A DNA stretch of 64,000 bases, taken from the NCBI RefSeq assembly GCF_030687295.1, contig NZ_CP117425.1, positions 1,864,001 to 1,928,000 of the forward strand. Direction: 5' to 3'. Numbering within the stretch: position 1 is the stretch's first letter; each line of letters begins with the position of its first letter. The notes beneath the pieces are model-generated. The model was not told the DNA's origin and ran no database searches. It worked only from the letters and a program-made list of their open reading frames with translations. The position numbers and the translations under genes are program-made. Shown one piece after another: positions 1 to 9,163 of the stretch. This DNA comes from Pseudomonas beijingensis. Its GTDB lineage: Bacteria; Pseudomonadota; Gammaproteobacteria; Pseudomonadales; Pseudomonadaceae.

Positions 1-762
1 TACTGTAATCAGCTGCCCACGCATCCTCGCCATCCTTATGCGGGCGAATTGGTATTCACGGCCTTTTCAGGGTCGCATCAGGACGCGATCAAGAAAGGGT
101 TTGCAGTGCGCCAGGCTAACCCCGATGGCTTCTGGGAAGTGCCTTATCTGCCTATTGACCCGGCGGATATGGGACGCAGCTATGAGGCTGTCATTCGCGT
201 CAATAGCCAATCCGGCAAAGGCGGTGTGGCTTATCTGCTTGAACAGCATGGGATCGTGATGCCGCGCCGATTGCAGATGGAGTTCAGCAACCTGGTCCAG
301 CAAGAGGCGGATGGATCGGGCCAGGAGATCAGTAGCGAGATGATCCTTGCGTGCTTTAGCCGGCACTATCTGGATGAGGGCAAGCCCTACACGTTGTTGC
401 AGCCTAAATTGGTCAGCGAGGGCGCTGTGACTTACCTGGAGGGCGTGCTCGACATGGGGGGCACCAGGTTCGACCTCAGCGGTGAGGGCAACGGTCCGCT
501 GGCGGCGCTGGTCGATGCATTTGCCCAGCGTGGCGTTCACTTCGATATCGCCGATTATCATGAGCACGCTGCTCGCGATGGGGCTCAGGCCGAAGCACTG
601 GCCTATGTCGAGATTCGCGTGAATAACCGGCTGCTATTTGGCGCCGCCCGCGATGGCAGTAGCTTACTGGCGTCCCTCAAGGCGGTGACAAGCGCCGTCA
701 ATCACGCATCACGCCTGGGGCTGCTTAGCGTGATGCGTTTTTCCAGTCCTGCATTGCTCTGA
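1..762 (+). CDS. leuA: 2-isopropylmalate synthase, C-terminal part (5' end outside window)
   Basis: The reading frame is open from base 1 and ends at 762, so the N-terminal half lies outside the window. The visible part contains the family's HPYAGELVFTAFSGSHQDAI stretch and, further on, the regulatory C-terminal domain (from about FSNLVQQEADGSGQEIS onward) that binds leucine for feedback control. LeuA condenses acetyl-CoA with 2-oxoisovalerate in the first committed step of leucine synthesis in the cytoplasm. The sequence resembles the long, yeast-like LeuA class used by pseudomonads. It converges with the dynamin-like operon on the other strand, with a strong hairpin between them. The family call is firm; catalytic residues of the TIM barrel cannot be checked here. 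Confidence 0.93.
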   Translation, partial: YCNQLPTHPRHPYAGELVFTAFSGSHQDAIKKGFAVRQANPDGFWEVPYLPIDPADMGRSYEAVIRVNSQSGKGGVAYLLEQHGIVMPRRLQMEFSNLVQQEADGSGQEISSEMILACFSRHYLDEGKPYTLLQPKLVSEGAVTYLEGVLDMGGTRFDLSGEGNGPLAALVDAFAQRGVHFDIADYHEHAARDGAQAEALAYVEIRVNNRLLFGAARDGSSLLASLKAVTSAVNHASRLGLLSVMRFSSPALL

Positions 763-843
763 TATGTGTGGATTGACAGTGAAGAAATAACCATGGTTTG
801 AGGACGCGGACACCGGATATTCGGTAGTGGATTTGCTCGGGTC

Positions 844-876
844 CAGGCGCCCGTTGCATCACGCTGCGGGCGCCTG
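844..876. terminator. Strong hairpin between convergent genes
   Basis: Two perfect 10-base arms (caggcgcccg and cgggcgcctg) are separated by 13 bases, between the leuA stop and the leoA stop. No clear T run follows on either strand, so it is a terminator-like hairpin serving the convergent pair rather than a textbook intrinsic terminator. Confidence 0.55.
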
Positions 877-883
877 AACGGGG

Positions 884-2587
884 TCAGTTCAATCTTCTGA
901 ATTCAGCGTCGATGGTTTCCGCTTCAACGCGCCATGCCTGGAAGCGCTGCTGACGTACACGGCTGTCATCCAGGTTGCTTTGCAGTTCTTGTCGACGTGT
1001 GTTGAGCAGCAGGTAGTCGGGGAAGAACTCCTCCTTGAAGCGCGCGGAGTTCACCAGGGCGAGAAAGTCCTGACGCTGCTGTTCGAAGTTGTCGACCATT
1101 GCTGCGATGGCCTTTTTGAATGCCTCTTCGCGCTTGTATTGCTCCCAGCTGTCCCAGGCTTCGAGCGCCACGCCGAGGATGGCCAGTGCCCCGTTGGCGC
1201 CTTTGGCGAACTTCACGGCACCCCACGGTTGGAACTTCAGGTATTTGCCGATATCCATGCCCACCGTCTTGGCAATCGTAGTGAGGCCATCGCGTGCGGC
1301 CAGTACCGTGGTGTTGTTGATCAGGTTGCCTTTGAGCAGGTGGTTGATGCCTTGCTTGCCCAGGGCTTTGACGGTGATGTTGAAGTGGTTGACCTCGCTA
1401 TCGAAGCCAACCTGCATTTTTTCGACCTCAAGCGTGATCGACTGAGTCTGGCGGCTAAACTCATTCTGCAGGCGGGTGGACACGATAATGCCTTCAGCGC
1501 CGACCTCTCGTTCGAAGAAGTCCGCAAAGGTTTCCAGGCTGGAACCCTTGGCTTGCAGGATCAGGTCGGAGAAGTAGCGTGTGGCGAATTCGCGCAGGCT
1601 GATGCGTGCATCTTCGATTTGCTGCCCGGTCACTGCGAGCTGTTTGCCCAGGCGAGCGTTGAGCTCATCGAGTTTGCCGACCTCCAGGGAAACCTTCTGA
1701 TCGTTCTCGATGGCAATGGGCAGTTGGTTGCTGAGCACGTCGCGGATTACGCTGGCGCGCATTTCGTTGGCCAGCGCGGCGCTGCCACCGTTCTGCTGGA
1801 TCTTTCCTGTGGTGGCGGTCTGCAGCGTGGCGATATGCGACAGAGCCTTGAACTGTTCGAGGTTGGCCAGCCAGTGCTCCACCCCCATGTCGAAGGGGTT
1901 GGCGGCCACGGCGACGATGGACAATTCGGCTACTTCCTGGTCGCTCAGCCCGATCTGTTCGCGAAGCCGTCCTGCCACGTTGTCGCGCTTGACCTGCAGG
2001 TTAGTCTGATAGTCCTGCTCGTCCTCCACGTCGGCTACTTCATCGAAGCGACTGAGAACGAAAACAGTGCGTGGCAGCAGATCCAGAGTGCGGAACAACC
2101 AGGTCAGGTCGTCCTTGTGGCTTTCCTTGATGGGGTTGGTCGAGTTCATCACGTAGAGCACCAGGTGAGATTCGCTCACGTACTTCCTGGTGATGTCCTT
2201 GTACTTCTCGATGGCCTGAGTTTCGGCATTTTCCTGCTCCTTGAAGCCGAACAGCCCAGGGGTGTCGATCAGCACGAAGCCTTCGTCGACTTCGTAGACT
2301 TTCACCTCATTGGAGGATTCCTGATGGCTGATTTTCATGCTGGATCTATCCAGCTTCTCCATCCAGGCCGCCGCAATCGAAGTCTTACCTTCCGAGAAGC
2401 CGCCAATCAGCGCGACCTTGAGTTTTTCACCGGATACGCTGTTGATGGCATTCTGCAGCTTGCTGCTCAAATTCGAGTCAAGCGGCACTCCGGCCTGCGC
2501 GCCCTGCTCGAGAAAGTCTTGCAGCCTGTCGAGCAGCGTCAGTGCGCTTGCCTGTTGGGCCTTGAATGTTTTGAGAGTGTTTTCCAT
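884..2587 (-). CDS. leoA: Dynamin-like GTPase LeoA (Eleos defence system)
   Basis: This 567-residue protein has a dynamin-type GTPase domain: P-loop GGFSEGKTS at residues 62-70, switch/G3 DTPG at 108-111, and a G4-like LSRFDEV near 178. A long helical region and a hydrophobic patch around residues 430-460 (LAILGVALEAWDSWEQYKREEAFKKA) follow, as in bacterial dynamin-like proteins that act on membranes. From memory it resembles LeoA of enterotoxigenic E. coli throughout, including the N-terminal helix, the ESSNEV stretch and the C-terminal SWEQYK region. LeoA with LeoBC constitutes the Eleos anti-phage system; LeoA was first described as a factor affecting toxin secretion. The ATG overlaps the stop of the upstream partner gene, so the two are translationally coupled. 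Confidence 0.85.
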   Translation of the reverse strand: MENTLKTFKAQQASALTLLDRLQDFLEQGAQAGVPLDSNLSSKLQNAINSVSGEKLKVALIGGFSEGKTSIAAAWMEKLDRSSMKISHQESSNEVKVYEVDEGFVLIDTPGLFGFKEQENAETQAIEKYKDITRKYVSESHLVLYVMNSTNPIKESHKDDLTWLFRTLDLLPRTVFVLSRFDEVADVEDEQDYQTNLQVKRDNVAGRLREQIGLSDQEVAELSIVAVAANPFDMGVEHWLANLEQFKALSHIATLQTATTGKIQQNGGSAALANEMRASVIRDVLSNQLPIAIENDQKVSLEVGKLDELNARLGKQLAVTGQQIEDARISLREFATRYFSDLILQAKGSSLETFADFFEREVGAEGIIVSTRLQNEFSRQTQSITLEVEKMQVGFDSEVNHFNITVKALGKQGINHLLKGNLINNTTVLAARDGLTTIAKTVGMDIGKYLKFQPWGAVKFAKGANGALAILGVALEAWDSWEQYKREEAFKKAIAAMVDNFEQQRQDFLALVNSARFKEEFFPDYLLLNTRRQELQSNLDDSRVRQQRFQAWRVEAETIDAEFRRLN

Positions 2588-5500
2588 TACAGACTTCCTG
2601 CGGTTTCGATTTGGCGGGAGAGGTTTTTCAGGCGACTGGTCGAACGAGTCAATGTGTGCACCTGGTCAGTGGCCTGTTTGGCAGGCGCTTCAAGTGCCAG
2701 GTCGAGTTGGTCGATAGTCTCCTGCATTTCGCACAAGGCGCTTTTCAGGCTGTCGCGCAGCGTGTCGCGCAATTGCTCAGTGGCGCTGCGCAGGTTTTTC
2801 TCCGTGGCTTGGCGTTGTTGGGACTTTTTGTAGTCCGAGCTGAGCGCGCTCCACAGCGCTTTGCCGATCGAAACCAGCACGGAAAGGGCTGCGGCTCCAG
2901 CAACCCACAGGCTGGCTCCGCCAGTGAATGGCGCCAAGGCGATACCGACAAGGCCGCCTAGCAGTCCCGCAACGTTGATGCCGTTGTCGATCTTTATATT
3001 GAGGTTGAAATGCTCGTTGAATCGCATGCTGCCAAGCTTTCCATAGCTTGCGGTCAGCTCTTGGGCATGTTTTTCGAAGCGCGTGAGAATGTCCTCGGCC
3101 GCCTTCTGGAATTTTCCGACCTCTGCGTTCACCGCCTTAGGCAATTGCCTGCCCAGCTGCCGCTGTTGGGTTTCAAGCTGTTCGCTTAGGGCATTTTTGA
3201 AAGCATCGTTGCTGATATCGTCCTCAATGCGTGCGTAGACGCTGTTGCGCACGTTGCTGGCGAAATCGTCGATCAAGGTTTCGCCGCAGGATTCCAGACG
3301 TTTTTTCAGCGCCTGGAAGCTGCTGTTCAACTGACTCTTGGCGCTTTGCTCTTCCTGGGAGAGCTGGGTCGATAGCGCGGCCAGGGTCTGCTGAACGCCT
3401 GAGAGCGTTTCAGTGGTCTGGTTGAGCGCCTCATTGGCTTTGTTGAAGTTGGCCCGAATGATCTTGGCCCTGCCGTTATGGAGCAACCGGCCGCCGAGCA
3501 ACTGCAGAAAGTTGCGCAGGCGGGATTTTTCCAGCAATTCGTCGGCACCGAAGTCCGCAAGCACTTTGCTGCGGCGCTTGGCGTTCTGCGACCCCGGCGC
3601 GAAGTGGTCGGTCGAAGCGAGGAACGCAGGCAGCGCGGTCAGCGGGAACACCTCCTGATAGTGCTTGCCAAGCTGCTCGCTCATCTTCTCGTCTAACCCG
3701 GCAAGGCTGATGTTTTCGTCGTCAGAGATCAGCGATCGATCAGCCAGCGAGTGCTTGGGGCTGGTGATCTTCTTGTTGAAGATCGTCCATACCTCGGTTT
3801 GCGCTCCCAGGTGCTGCTTGATCTTTTCCAGCGTGCCTTGGTGCTGCCCATCGCCCGTTTGTGGTGGTGCGGGCTGGTTGGTGACGTAGAACACCGCATG
3901 AGCGGTCTGGACGGCACGTTCTATCTCGTCGAGTACCAAGCCTTCCTTACCCTCGATACCGGGTACATCCAACAGGGCGAAGGGTTGGCCGTCCAGTTCG
4001 AGGTCATAGCGCTGTGTTTTACGGGTGAAGTCGGTTCTGCCGTCACCGATGATTTCACCGTCGGCATGAGTCTGCAGCTGCGACAGCAATTGTGCCAGCT
4101 GGCTTTCATTTTCCAGGCGCTGCTGGGCGAGCGTCCGCTGATGGTGGGTCGCCTCCGTCTGTTGGGCGGCAATCGCCGCACAGGCGTCGTCACGCGCTGT
4201 TGCGATTTCGCCCAGTTGCTGCTCCAGAGCAAGGCGTTCCTGATAGGCTTTCTGCTGCTCGGCGTCCAGGGTCGCCGCAGCGCTGTCGCGTGCCGTCGTG
4301 GTCGCTGTCAGCGTGGCGGTGGCATCATTCAACTCGACCTCCTCTGGCATTTTTCTGAAGAGGTTCAACAGCATCTGCCAGAGTGAGGCGGTGCTTTTAC
4401 GCTCGGCGAGAAGGGTGTGCAGACGCGTGACGGCAGCAAGGGCGTCTTTGTGCGACTTCTCGTGTTGCTGGAGCGTACCGCCAAGTCGTTGCGTCAATTC
4501 GCAGGATCGGGCGTTGGCCTGGTCGAGGGCGCTCTGGGCGGCCCTGTAAGGTTGTTCGTATTGTTGCATTGTGGCACTCAACTGCTGCGTCAGTTCGCCA
4601 AGTCGAGCTTCGGCTTGCTCGATGCTCTGTTGCAGCTGCTGCAGGTTTTCTTCACTCAGCCCATACTGGTCGTGTAGCTTGCGGAACGCCTGCTGGCTGG
4701 CCTTCTTGCCGGGCTCTTGGAGCAAGATGCGTAAGGTCTCGATAAGGGTCGATTTGCCAGCGCCGGTTTCGCCGTAGAAGGCAATGGTGAACGTATTCCA
4801 CTCTGCATTCTGCTCAAGTTCGGCGAGCCGCTCGATCAGTGCCGCCCGATGCTCGGTGAGCCGTCGAATCGCTTCTTCTCTTGCCTGGTTCAAGGCTTCG
4901 TCGTCCGACGGATTGCTCAGTTCGCCTATGATGAGTGCCAGTTCGTCATTGATTCGCTGGTAAACCTCACTTGGGTTGTTCAGTTCGAGTGTCATGTCGT
5001 GTTCTTCGGCAGGTTGTTCGGGCGCCAGGGTTGGCATGAATGCGTCAGCAGGTGCTTGGGCAGGCTCTGGCGAGCTGGGCGCGCACGCTTTGAAGCGTGT
5101 TTCGGCCAGCACCTCGGGTAGCCGCTTCCAGTAATCGGTGTGGCCGAAGTCGTTCATCTCGATGCTCTCGAAGTGTTCGACCTCGTTACGTCCCAGGCAG
5201 GTTTCACCCCAATTCAACAGCAGGGTCCTGTCTGTCTTCGAATAGGCATTGATCAGTCGCCCCTGAAGCAGACCACGCAGCTGACGCGCTTCGACGGCTG
5301 TTACCTCGGCGGCGGCAGCCATCAGCAGCACATCGTTGATGGCCAGCTGCCGCTTATTCGTGAAGTTTCTCAGGCTGCTGATGACCAGCCGGCCGCCAAG
5401 CGAGTGGCCGATCAGGTTGATGGTTTCGATCTGTGGGTGGTTGCCGCGCAGGTACTCTTGCAACTGATCGAGTAACACCATTCCCATTTTTTCTGCGCGT

Positions 5501-5832
5501 GAGCGGGCTTCAGTGAAGTTCTTCATCCGATCCTTGGCTAAAGAGCCCGCGAGCCCCCAGTAACCGAAGGGCCCAGCAATGCTTCCTGTCCCGGAGGACA
5601 GGCCTGCCGTGCCAAGCGCCCAGAGCGACGACTTGTCGAAGTGGAGGTAGTGATTCGAGGGCCAGAACGCAAAGATATTGGTGTAGTTGCTAAGTTGATC
5701 GGGAATTTTCTCGAGTAGGAGCTTCTGGTCCTGGTCGCTATGCCCGGCGCTGTAGCCATGGATGAATATGTTGGCTTCTGTCGGGTTGGGGCTGGTAGAC
5801 GGTGAAGTCTGGAAACGGAATGGTTGGGGCAT
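2587..5832 (-). CDS. leoBC: LeoBC-like dynamin GTPase with N-terminal lipase-like domain (Eleos)
   Basis: The protein has 1,081 residues. Residues 20-250 look like an alpha/beta hydrolase: strand plus oxyanion-type HGYSAG near 25 and a nucleophile elbow GHSLG at 142-146. Residues 345-700 form a GTPase with P-loop GETGAGKST at 354-362 and G3 DVPG at 622-625. The 260 residues between them contain a long heptad-rich coiled coil. A candidate G4 (TIFNKKI) lies near 680. A glycine/alanine-rich hydrophobic stretch around 950-995 could insert into or paddle on membrane. It is the first gene of a two-gene operon with leoA (overlap at 2587). The order and sizes fit Eleos. Whether the lipase-like domain is an active esterase is unknown; a DUF726/TMCO4-type hydrolase is one possibility. 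Confidence 0.78.
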   Translation of the reverse strand: MPQPFRFQTSPSTSPNPTEANIFIHGYSAGHSDQDQKLLLEKIPDQLSNYTNIFAFWPSNHYLHFDKSSLWALGTAGLSSGTGSIAGPFGYWGLAGSLAKDRMKNFTEARSRAEKMGMVLLDQLQEYLRGNHPQIETINLIGHSLGGRLVISSLRNFTNKRQLAINDVLLMAAAAEVTAVEARQLRGLLQGRLINAYSKTDRTLLLNWGETCLGRNEVEHFESIEMNDFGHTDYWKRLPEVLAETRFKACAPSSPEPAQAPADAFMPTLAPEQPAEEHDMTLELNNPSEVYQRINDELALIIGELSNPSDDEALNQAREEAIRRLTEHRAALIERLAELEQNAEWNTFTIAFYGETGAGKSTLIETLRILLQEPGKKASQQAFRKLHDQYGLSEENLQQLQQSIEQAEARLGELTQQLSATMQQYEQPYRAAQSALDQANARSCELTQRLGGTLQQHEKSHKDALAAVTRLHTLLAERKSTASLWQMLLNLFRKMPEEVELNDATATLTATTTARDSAAATLDAEQQKAYQERLALEQQLGEIATARDDACAAIAAQQTEATHHQRTLAQQRLENESQLAQLLSQLQTHADGEIIGDGRTDFTRKTQRYDLELDGQPFALLDVPGIEGKEGLVLDEIERAVQTAHAVFYVTNQPAPPQTGDGQHQGTLEKIKQHLGAQTEVWTIFNKKITSPKHSLADRSLISDDENISLAGLDEKMSEQLGKHYQEVFPLTALPAFLASTDHFAPGSQNAKRRSKVLADFGADELLEKSRLRNFLQLLGGRLLHNGRAKIIRANFNKANEALNQTTETLSGVQQTLAALSTQLSQEEQSAKSQLNSSFQALKKRLESCGETLIDDFASNVRNSVYARIEDDISNDAFKNALSEQLETQQRQLGRQLPKAVNAEVGKFQKAAEDILTRFEKHAQELTASYGKLGSMRFNEHFNLNIKIDNGINVAGLLGGLVGIALAPFTGGASLWVAGAAALSVLVSIGKALWSALSSDYKKSQQRQATEKNLRSATEQLRDTLRDSLKSALCEMQETIDQLDLALEAPAKQATDQVHTLTRSTSRLKNLSRQIETAGSL

Positions 5833-6239
5833 GTAGGTTTTCCCTATCCCCGGTCATGCTGCTTTTCAAGCAGCGTCTGTGAAGAGGTACAGTGCAGGCA
5901 CTCTAGAAACAGGTGCAATAGGGGCGGTTGCCTGAGGAGAGAGTCCTTGGTTGCGGGCATAGCTACTTCCTTGTACTGAGTCGTAGTGACGTTCGCTGAC
6001 ATCACCTATAGGGCGAATTTACCGTGTTTCGGTGGCAAATTGCCATGCTTTCGGCTGGCAACCGTCATTACGCAAGTGAGCGGCATTGGATGCGAAGCCC
6101 TCCAGGCGAATTGCGTGGCGCATTTTGGGGCTGGGGCGGCGGCGTTGAGGGTCGTAACAGAAGCGTTACGCTCCAATAACTCTTACTCCGAGTCTCTGGG
6201 CGAGTGTGGTTCGGGTGATAGTCAGTGTCACTTGCAGCA
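5833..6239. other. Intergenic, no gene seen
   Basis: About 400 bases separate the leoBC start from the end of the GlxA-type regulator. It must hold the promoter of the Eleos operon. I see no convincing ORF, tRNA or strong hairpin; short frames on both strands lack ribosome-binding sites and family features. Confidence 0.5.
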
Positions 6240-7328
6240 TCATTTCCCATCTTGTTGCATCAGGGCCTTGCGTAACTTCCCTGGCGACATACCAAACATG
6301 CTCTGAAAGTGCCGAATAAAATGCGGCGCATCCGCGAAGCCACATTCAAAGGCGATCTCGCCGATCTGGCGATCGGAACTCACGAGTAGCCATCTGCCGA
6401 ACCGGAGTCGGACCTGGCGGTAGAACTGGGCTGGGCTGTTGTTGGTTTCAGCGACAAACAGGCGTTCCAATTGCCGTTTGCTGGTGCCGACCAGATGCGC
6501 AATGGCCTCGATATCCAGGGGTTGGGCCATGTGTTTTTCCATCAACATCACGGCTTCGTGCAGCCGACGGTTGGAGGAGCTGGCGTAGCCGAGCGCCTTG
6601 CGTCGATCGACGAAACTGTTGGATGTGTTCTTCGCCACCGTCATCTGATGCACGACTTTGCCCGCACGATCCGGTCCGCAATGCATGCCGATCAGATGAA
6701 GGGCCAGTTCGATCACTGACACACCGCCGGCGCAGGTGATCCGGTCCTGGTCGATCAGAAAGTCTCTGTTGATGACAAAGCGCAACGTGGGAAACCGGTG
6801 CTTCCAGTCATCGCCATGATAGGCGTGGACACACGCCGTTCGCCCCTCCATCAGGCCATGTCGCGCGAGCACGAAGCTGCCGGTGCACAGGCCGATCAAC
6901 GGCACCTGTGCCGCCGCGGCCTGGTGGAGGAACGCGGGATAGGTTTTCGGCACCGCCTCGATGGAGTCGAGCAATCCACCAATCACCACGATGTAGTCGA
7001 AACGCTCCGGGTCAGCGAGTTCGCTGTCGATGGGCACGTCCAGTCCGCTACTGGAAATGACTCTTTGCCCGGGCGTGCCGAGTACTTTCCATTGGCAACG
7101 GATGGGGCGGCTTTGATCGCCCGTATCGGCGGCGTGCCGCAACGCATCGGTCAGTCCTGACAGTGACAGCAAGGGGAAGCGTGGCCACAACATGATGCCA
7201 ATAGACAACTCGGCGGTGCCGCGGCGCATGGGTGGATGACGCGCCTGCCCATGATCGAGCCCGTCCACGAGGCTTTCCTGAGGTGTCCCGTTCTCTGCAC
7301 CGCCAGAATGTCGCAAATATTCAATCAT
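6240..7328 (-). CDS. GlxA-type AraC-family transcriptional regulator
   Basis: The 362-residue protein has two parts. The N-terminal half is a DJ-1/PfpI-like amidotransferase-fold sensor, with the elbow sequence GLCTGSFVLARHG near residue 150. The C-terminal 100 residues form an AraC double helix-turn-helix (DIEAIAHLVGTSKRQLERLF, then IGEIAFECGFADAPHFIRHF with the usual P-G-K tail). Such regulators often control carnitine, arginine or other amino-acid/amide catabolism. It is divergent from the ABC-transporter/amidase operon, with a 98-base spacer, and is its probable activator. The start at 7328 is uncertain; an internal ATG at 7229 (MRRGTAEL) is an alternative, and neither has a strong ribosome-binding site. 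Confidence 0.85.
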   Translation of the reverse strand: MIEYLRHSGGAENGTPQESLVDGLDHGQARHPPMRRGTAELSIGIMLWPRFPLLSLSGLTDALRHAADTGDQSRPIRCQWKVLGTPGQRVISSSGLDVPIDSELADPERFDYIVVIGGLLDSIEAVPKTYPAFLHQAAAAQVPLIGLCTGSFVLARHGLMEGRTACVHAYHGDDWKHRFPTLRFVINRDFLIDQDRITCAGGVSVIELALHLIGMHCGPDRAGKVVHQMTVAKNTSNSFVDRRKALGYASSSNRRLHEAVMLMEKHMAQPLDIEAIAHLVGTSKRQLERLFVAETNNSPAQFYRQVRLRFGRWLLVSSDRQIGEIAFECGFADAPHFIRHFQSMFGMSPGKLRKALMQQDGK

Positions 7329-7426
7329 TCGTGCAAAGCATCCAACCAGTTATAGCGCCGGTCCCACTACGATGGGCCTATGCGAAACGTTCTGCTGCCA
7401 CAATAAAAACTATCGAGGAGCATTCG

Positions 7427-8296
7427 ATGAAGACGTCCAAGGTTCAGCGTTTTTCCGCTATTTGTGCTGGTTTTCTGCTGTCCGTGCTGGCTGCGGCACC
7501 GGTGTTCGCATTGGAGACAGTAGAGCCGGGAAGCCTGACCATCGCCTTCAGTGGTGATATGCCAGGAACAGGGTATCAAGATAGTCGGATGGTCGGCTAT
7601 GACGGTGAAATTCTTCAACAAATTTCCGAAAAACTCGGCCTTAAAGTCAAACCGGCGTTGATGGAGTGGTCAGGGACGATTGCATCGGTGCAGTCCAAGC
7701 GAGTGGATGTCATGGCAGGCACCATGGGTTGGACCGAACAGCGCTCGAAAATCATGGCCTTGAGCGATCCTATTCACTACTTCAAGAACGGCATCACCCA
7801 GACAGACAAGACCAATTGGAACAGCCTCAAGGATCTGCAAGGCAAGAAAGTCGGCACCATCACCGGCTTTTCGTTCATCCCTGAGATGCGCAAGATCGAT
7901 GGCCTGCAAGTCGCCCTGTACGACACGTCAGATGCGGCCGTTCGCGATTTACTCGCTGGACGCATCGATGCGGTGATCGGCGATCCACCGGTCATGCAAT
8001 ACGCCATTTCCCGCAATGAGCAATGGCACCTGCATTTCAACGCCTTCGTCGACAACGATCCGAATTTCCCACTGCTGACGGGCTTGGGGCAGGTGGTGTT
8101 CGGCTTCAACAAGGCCAGTCCGGAACTGGTGACGGCAGTCAACGCGCAGATTCAGACGCTCTGGAAAAACTGTGAGATGCGCAAGATCGGCGCTCGCTAC
8201 GGCCTGACTCAGGATGTCTGGTTCATGCCCGAAGGCAAGGACCTGCGGCTCGGCGTCGATCGCCCTGCGGACTGGACGCTACCTGGCTGCAAATAA
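7427..8296 (+). CDS. Amino-acid ABC transporter substrate-binding protein
   Basis: The start at 7427 is preceded by gaggag and gives a Sec signal peptide (MKTSKVQRFSAICAGFLLSV, cleavage after about PVFA). The mature protein is a family-3 solute-binding protein (HisJ/GlnH type): GYDGEILQQISEKLGLKVK, MEWSGTIASVQSKRVDVMAG, and the second-domain LKDLQGKKVGTITGF are characteristic. It should capture an amino acid or amide in the periplasm and deliver it to the permeases downstream. The ligand cannot be read from sequence. Its operon partners (amidase, DadA-like dehydrogenase, RidA) suggest an amino-acid derivative or D-amino acid. A longer in-frame extension to 7232 exists but would bury the signal peptide, so it was not used. 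Confidence 0.9.
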   Translation: MKTSKVQRFSAICAGFLLSVLAAAPVFALETVEPGSLTIAFSGDMPGTGYQDSRMVGYDGEILQQISEKLGLKVKPALMEWSGTIASVQSKRVDVMAGTMGWTEQRSKIMALSDPIHYFKNGITQTDKTNWNSLKDLQGKKVGTITGFSFIPEMRKIDGLQVALYDTSDAAVRDLLAGRIDAVIGDPPVMQYAISRNEQWHLHFNAFVDNDPNFPLLTGLGQVVFGFNKASPELVTAVNAQIQTLWKNCEMRKIGARYGLTQDVWFMPEGKDLRLGVDRPADWTLPGCK

Positions 8297-8374
8297 GTGT
8301 GTGAGGCGATGGGGCGGACTCTTGCGGATGCACCGATTCATCGCCACGCCTATAACAAAAAGAGGTTAGCCGAA

Positions 8375-9163
8375 ATGTCGAACCCGTCTGACGCCGCGTT
8401 GCTGCGCGTGCACGAATTACACAAGAACTATGGCGATCTGGAAGTGCTCAAGGGCATCAGCCTGGAGTTGAAGCCCGGTGAGACCCTGTCGCTGATTGGC
8501 CCGAGCGGATCTGGAAAGTCCACCTGCCTGCGTTGCATCAATTACCTGGAGAAACCTACCAGTGGCGAGATCTGGCTGGGGAACGAGCTGATCGGGCAGG
8601 TCAGGGACGGCAAGCGTTTACGCCTGATGAGTGACCGGGAGATGGCTGCGCAGCGCCGCGAGATCGCCATGGTGTTCCAGTTGTTCTATCTCTGGCCGCA
8701 CTTGAACGTGCGCGATAACGTCGCGCTCGGGCCCATCAAGGCCCAAGGTATGCCGCGCAAACAGGCGTATGAGTTGGCCGACGCGATGTTGGAGAAAGTC
8801 CATCTGCGGCACAAGGCCGAGTCTTATCCCGAGCAATTGTCCGGTGGTCAGCAGCAGCGGGTCGCCATCGCCCGGGCCTTGGCTCAGCAACCGAAAGTGA
8901 TTCTGTTCGACGAACCGACCTCGGCGTTGGACCCCGAGTTGGTCGGCGAAGTGTTGGCGGTGATTCGCGAGCTGGCGGAAGAGGGCCGCAGCATGATCAT
9001 GGTCACCCACGAAGTGCGGTTTGCCCGCGATGTGGCGGATCGGGTGATCTTCATGGACGGCGGACGCATTGTCGAACAGGGGCCGTCGGCGCAAGTCATC
9101 GACAACCCTCGCCACGAACGCACCCGCTGTTTTCTTGGGCGTATGGCTGTGGAGAGCGCTTGA
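8375..9163 (+). CDS. Amino-acid ABC transporter ATPase
   Basis: The 262-residue ATPase is of the GlnQ/HisP class. It shows Walker A GPSGSGKST, signature LSGGQQQR, Walker B VILFDEPTSALD and the switch histidine in MVTHEVRFARDVADRV. The ATG at 8375 follows an agagg ribosome-binding site; a GTG at 8297 in frame would add 26 unlikely residues. It energises uptake through the two permeases encoded just downstream and overlaps the first of them by one base, indicating translational coupling. Confidence 0.92.
   Translation: MSNPSDAALLRVHELHKNYGDLEVLKGISLELKPGETLSLIGPSGSGKSTCLRCINYLEKPTSGEIWLGNELIGQVRDGKRLRLMSDREMAAQRREIAMVFQLFYLWPHLNVRDNVALGPIKAQGMPRKQAYELADAMLEKVHLRHKAESYPEQLSGGQQQRVAIARALAQQPKVILFDEPTSALDPELVGEVLAVIRELAEEGRSMIMVTHEVRFARDVADRVIFMDGGRIVEQGPSAQVIDNPRHERTRCFLGRMAVESA

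Noticed and set aside
980..2833. 617-residue plus-strand open frame
   Set aside because: It is antisense to leoA and leoBC, whose frames carry full GTPase motifs. The plus frame shows no family features and crosses a real gene junction.
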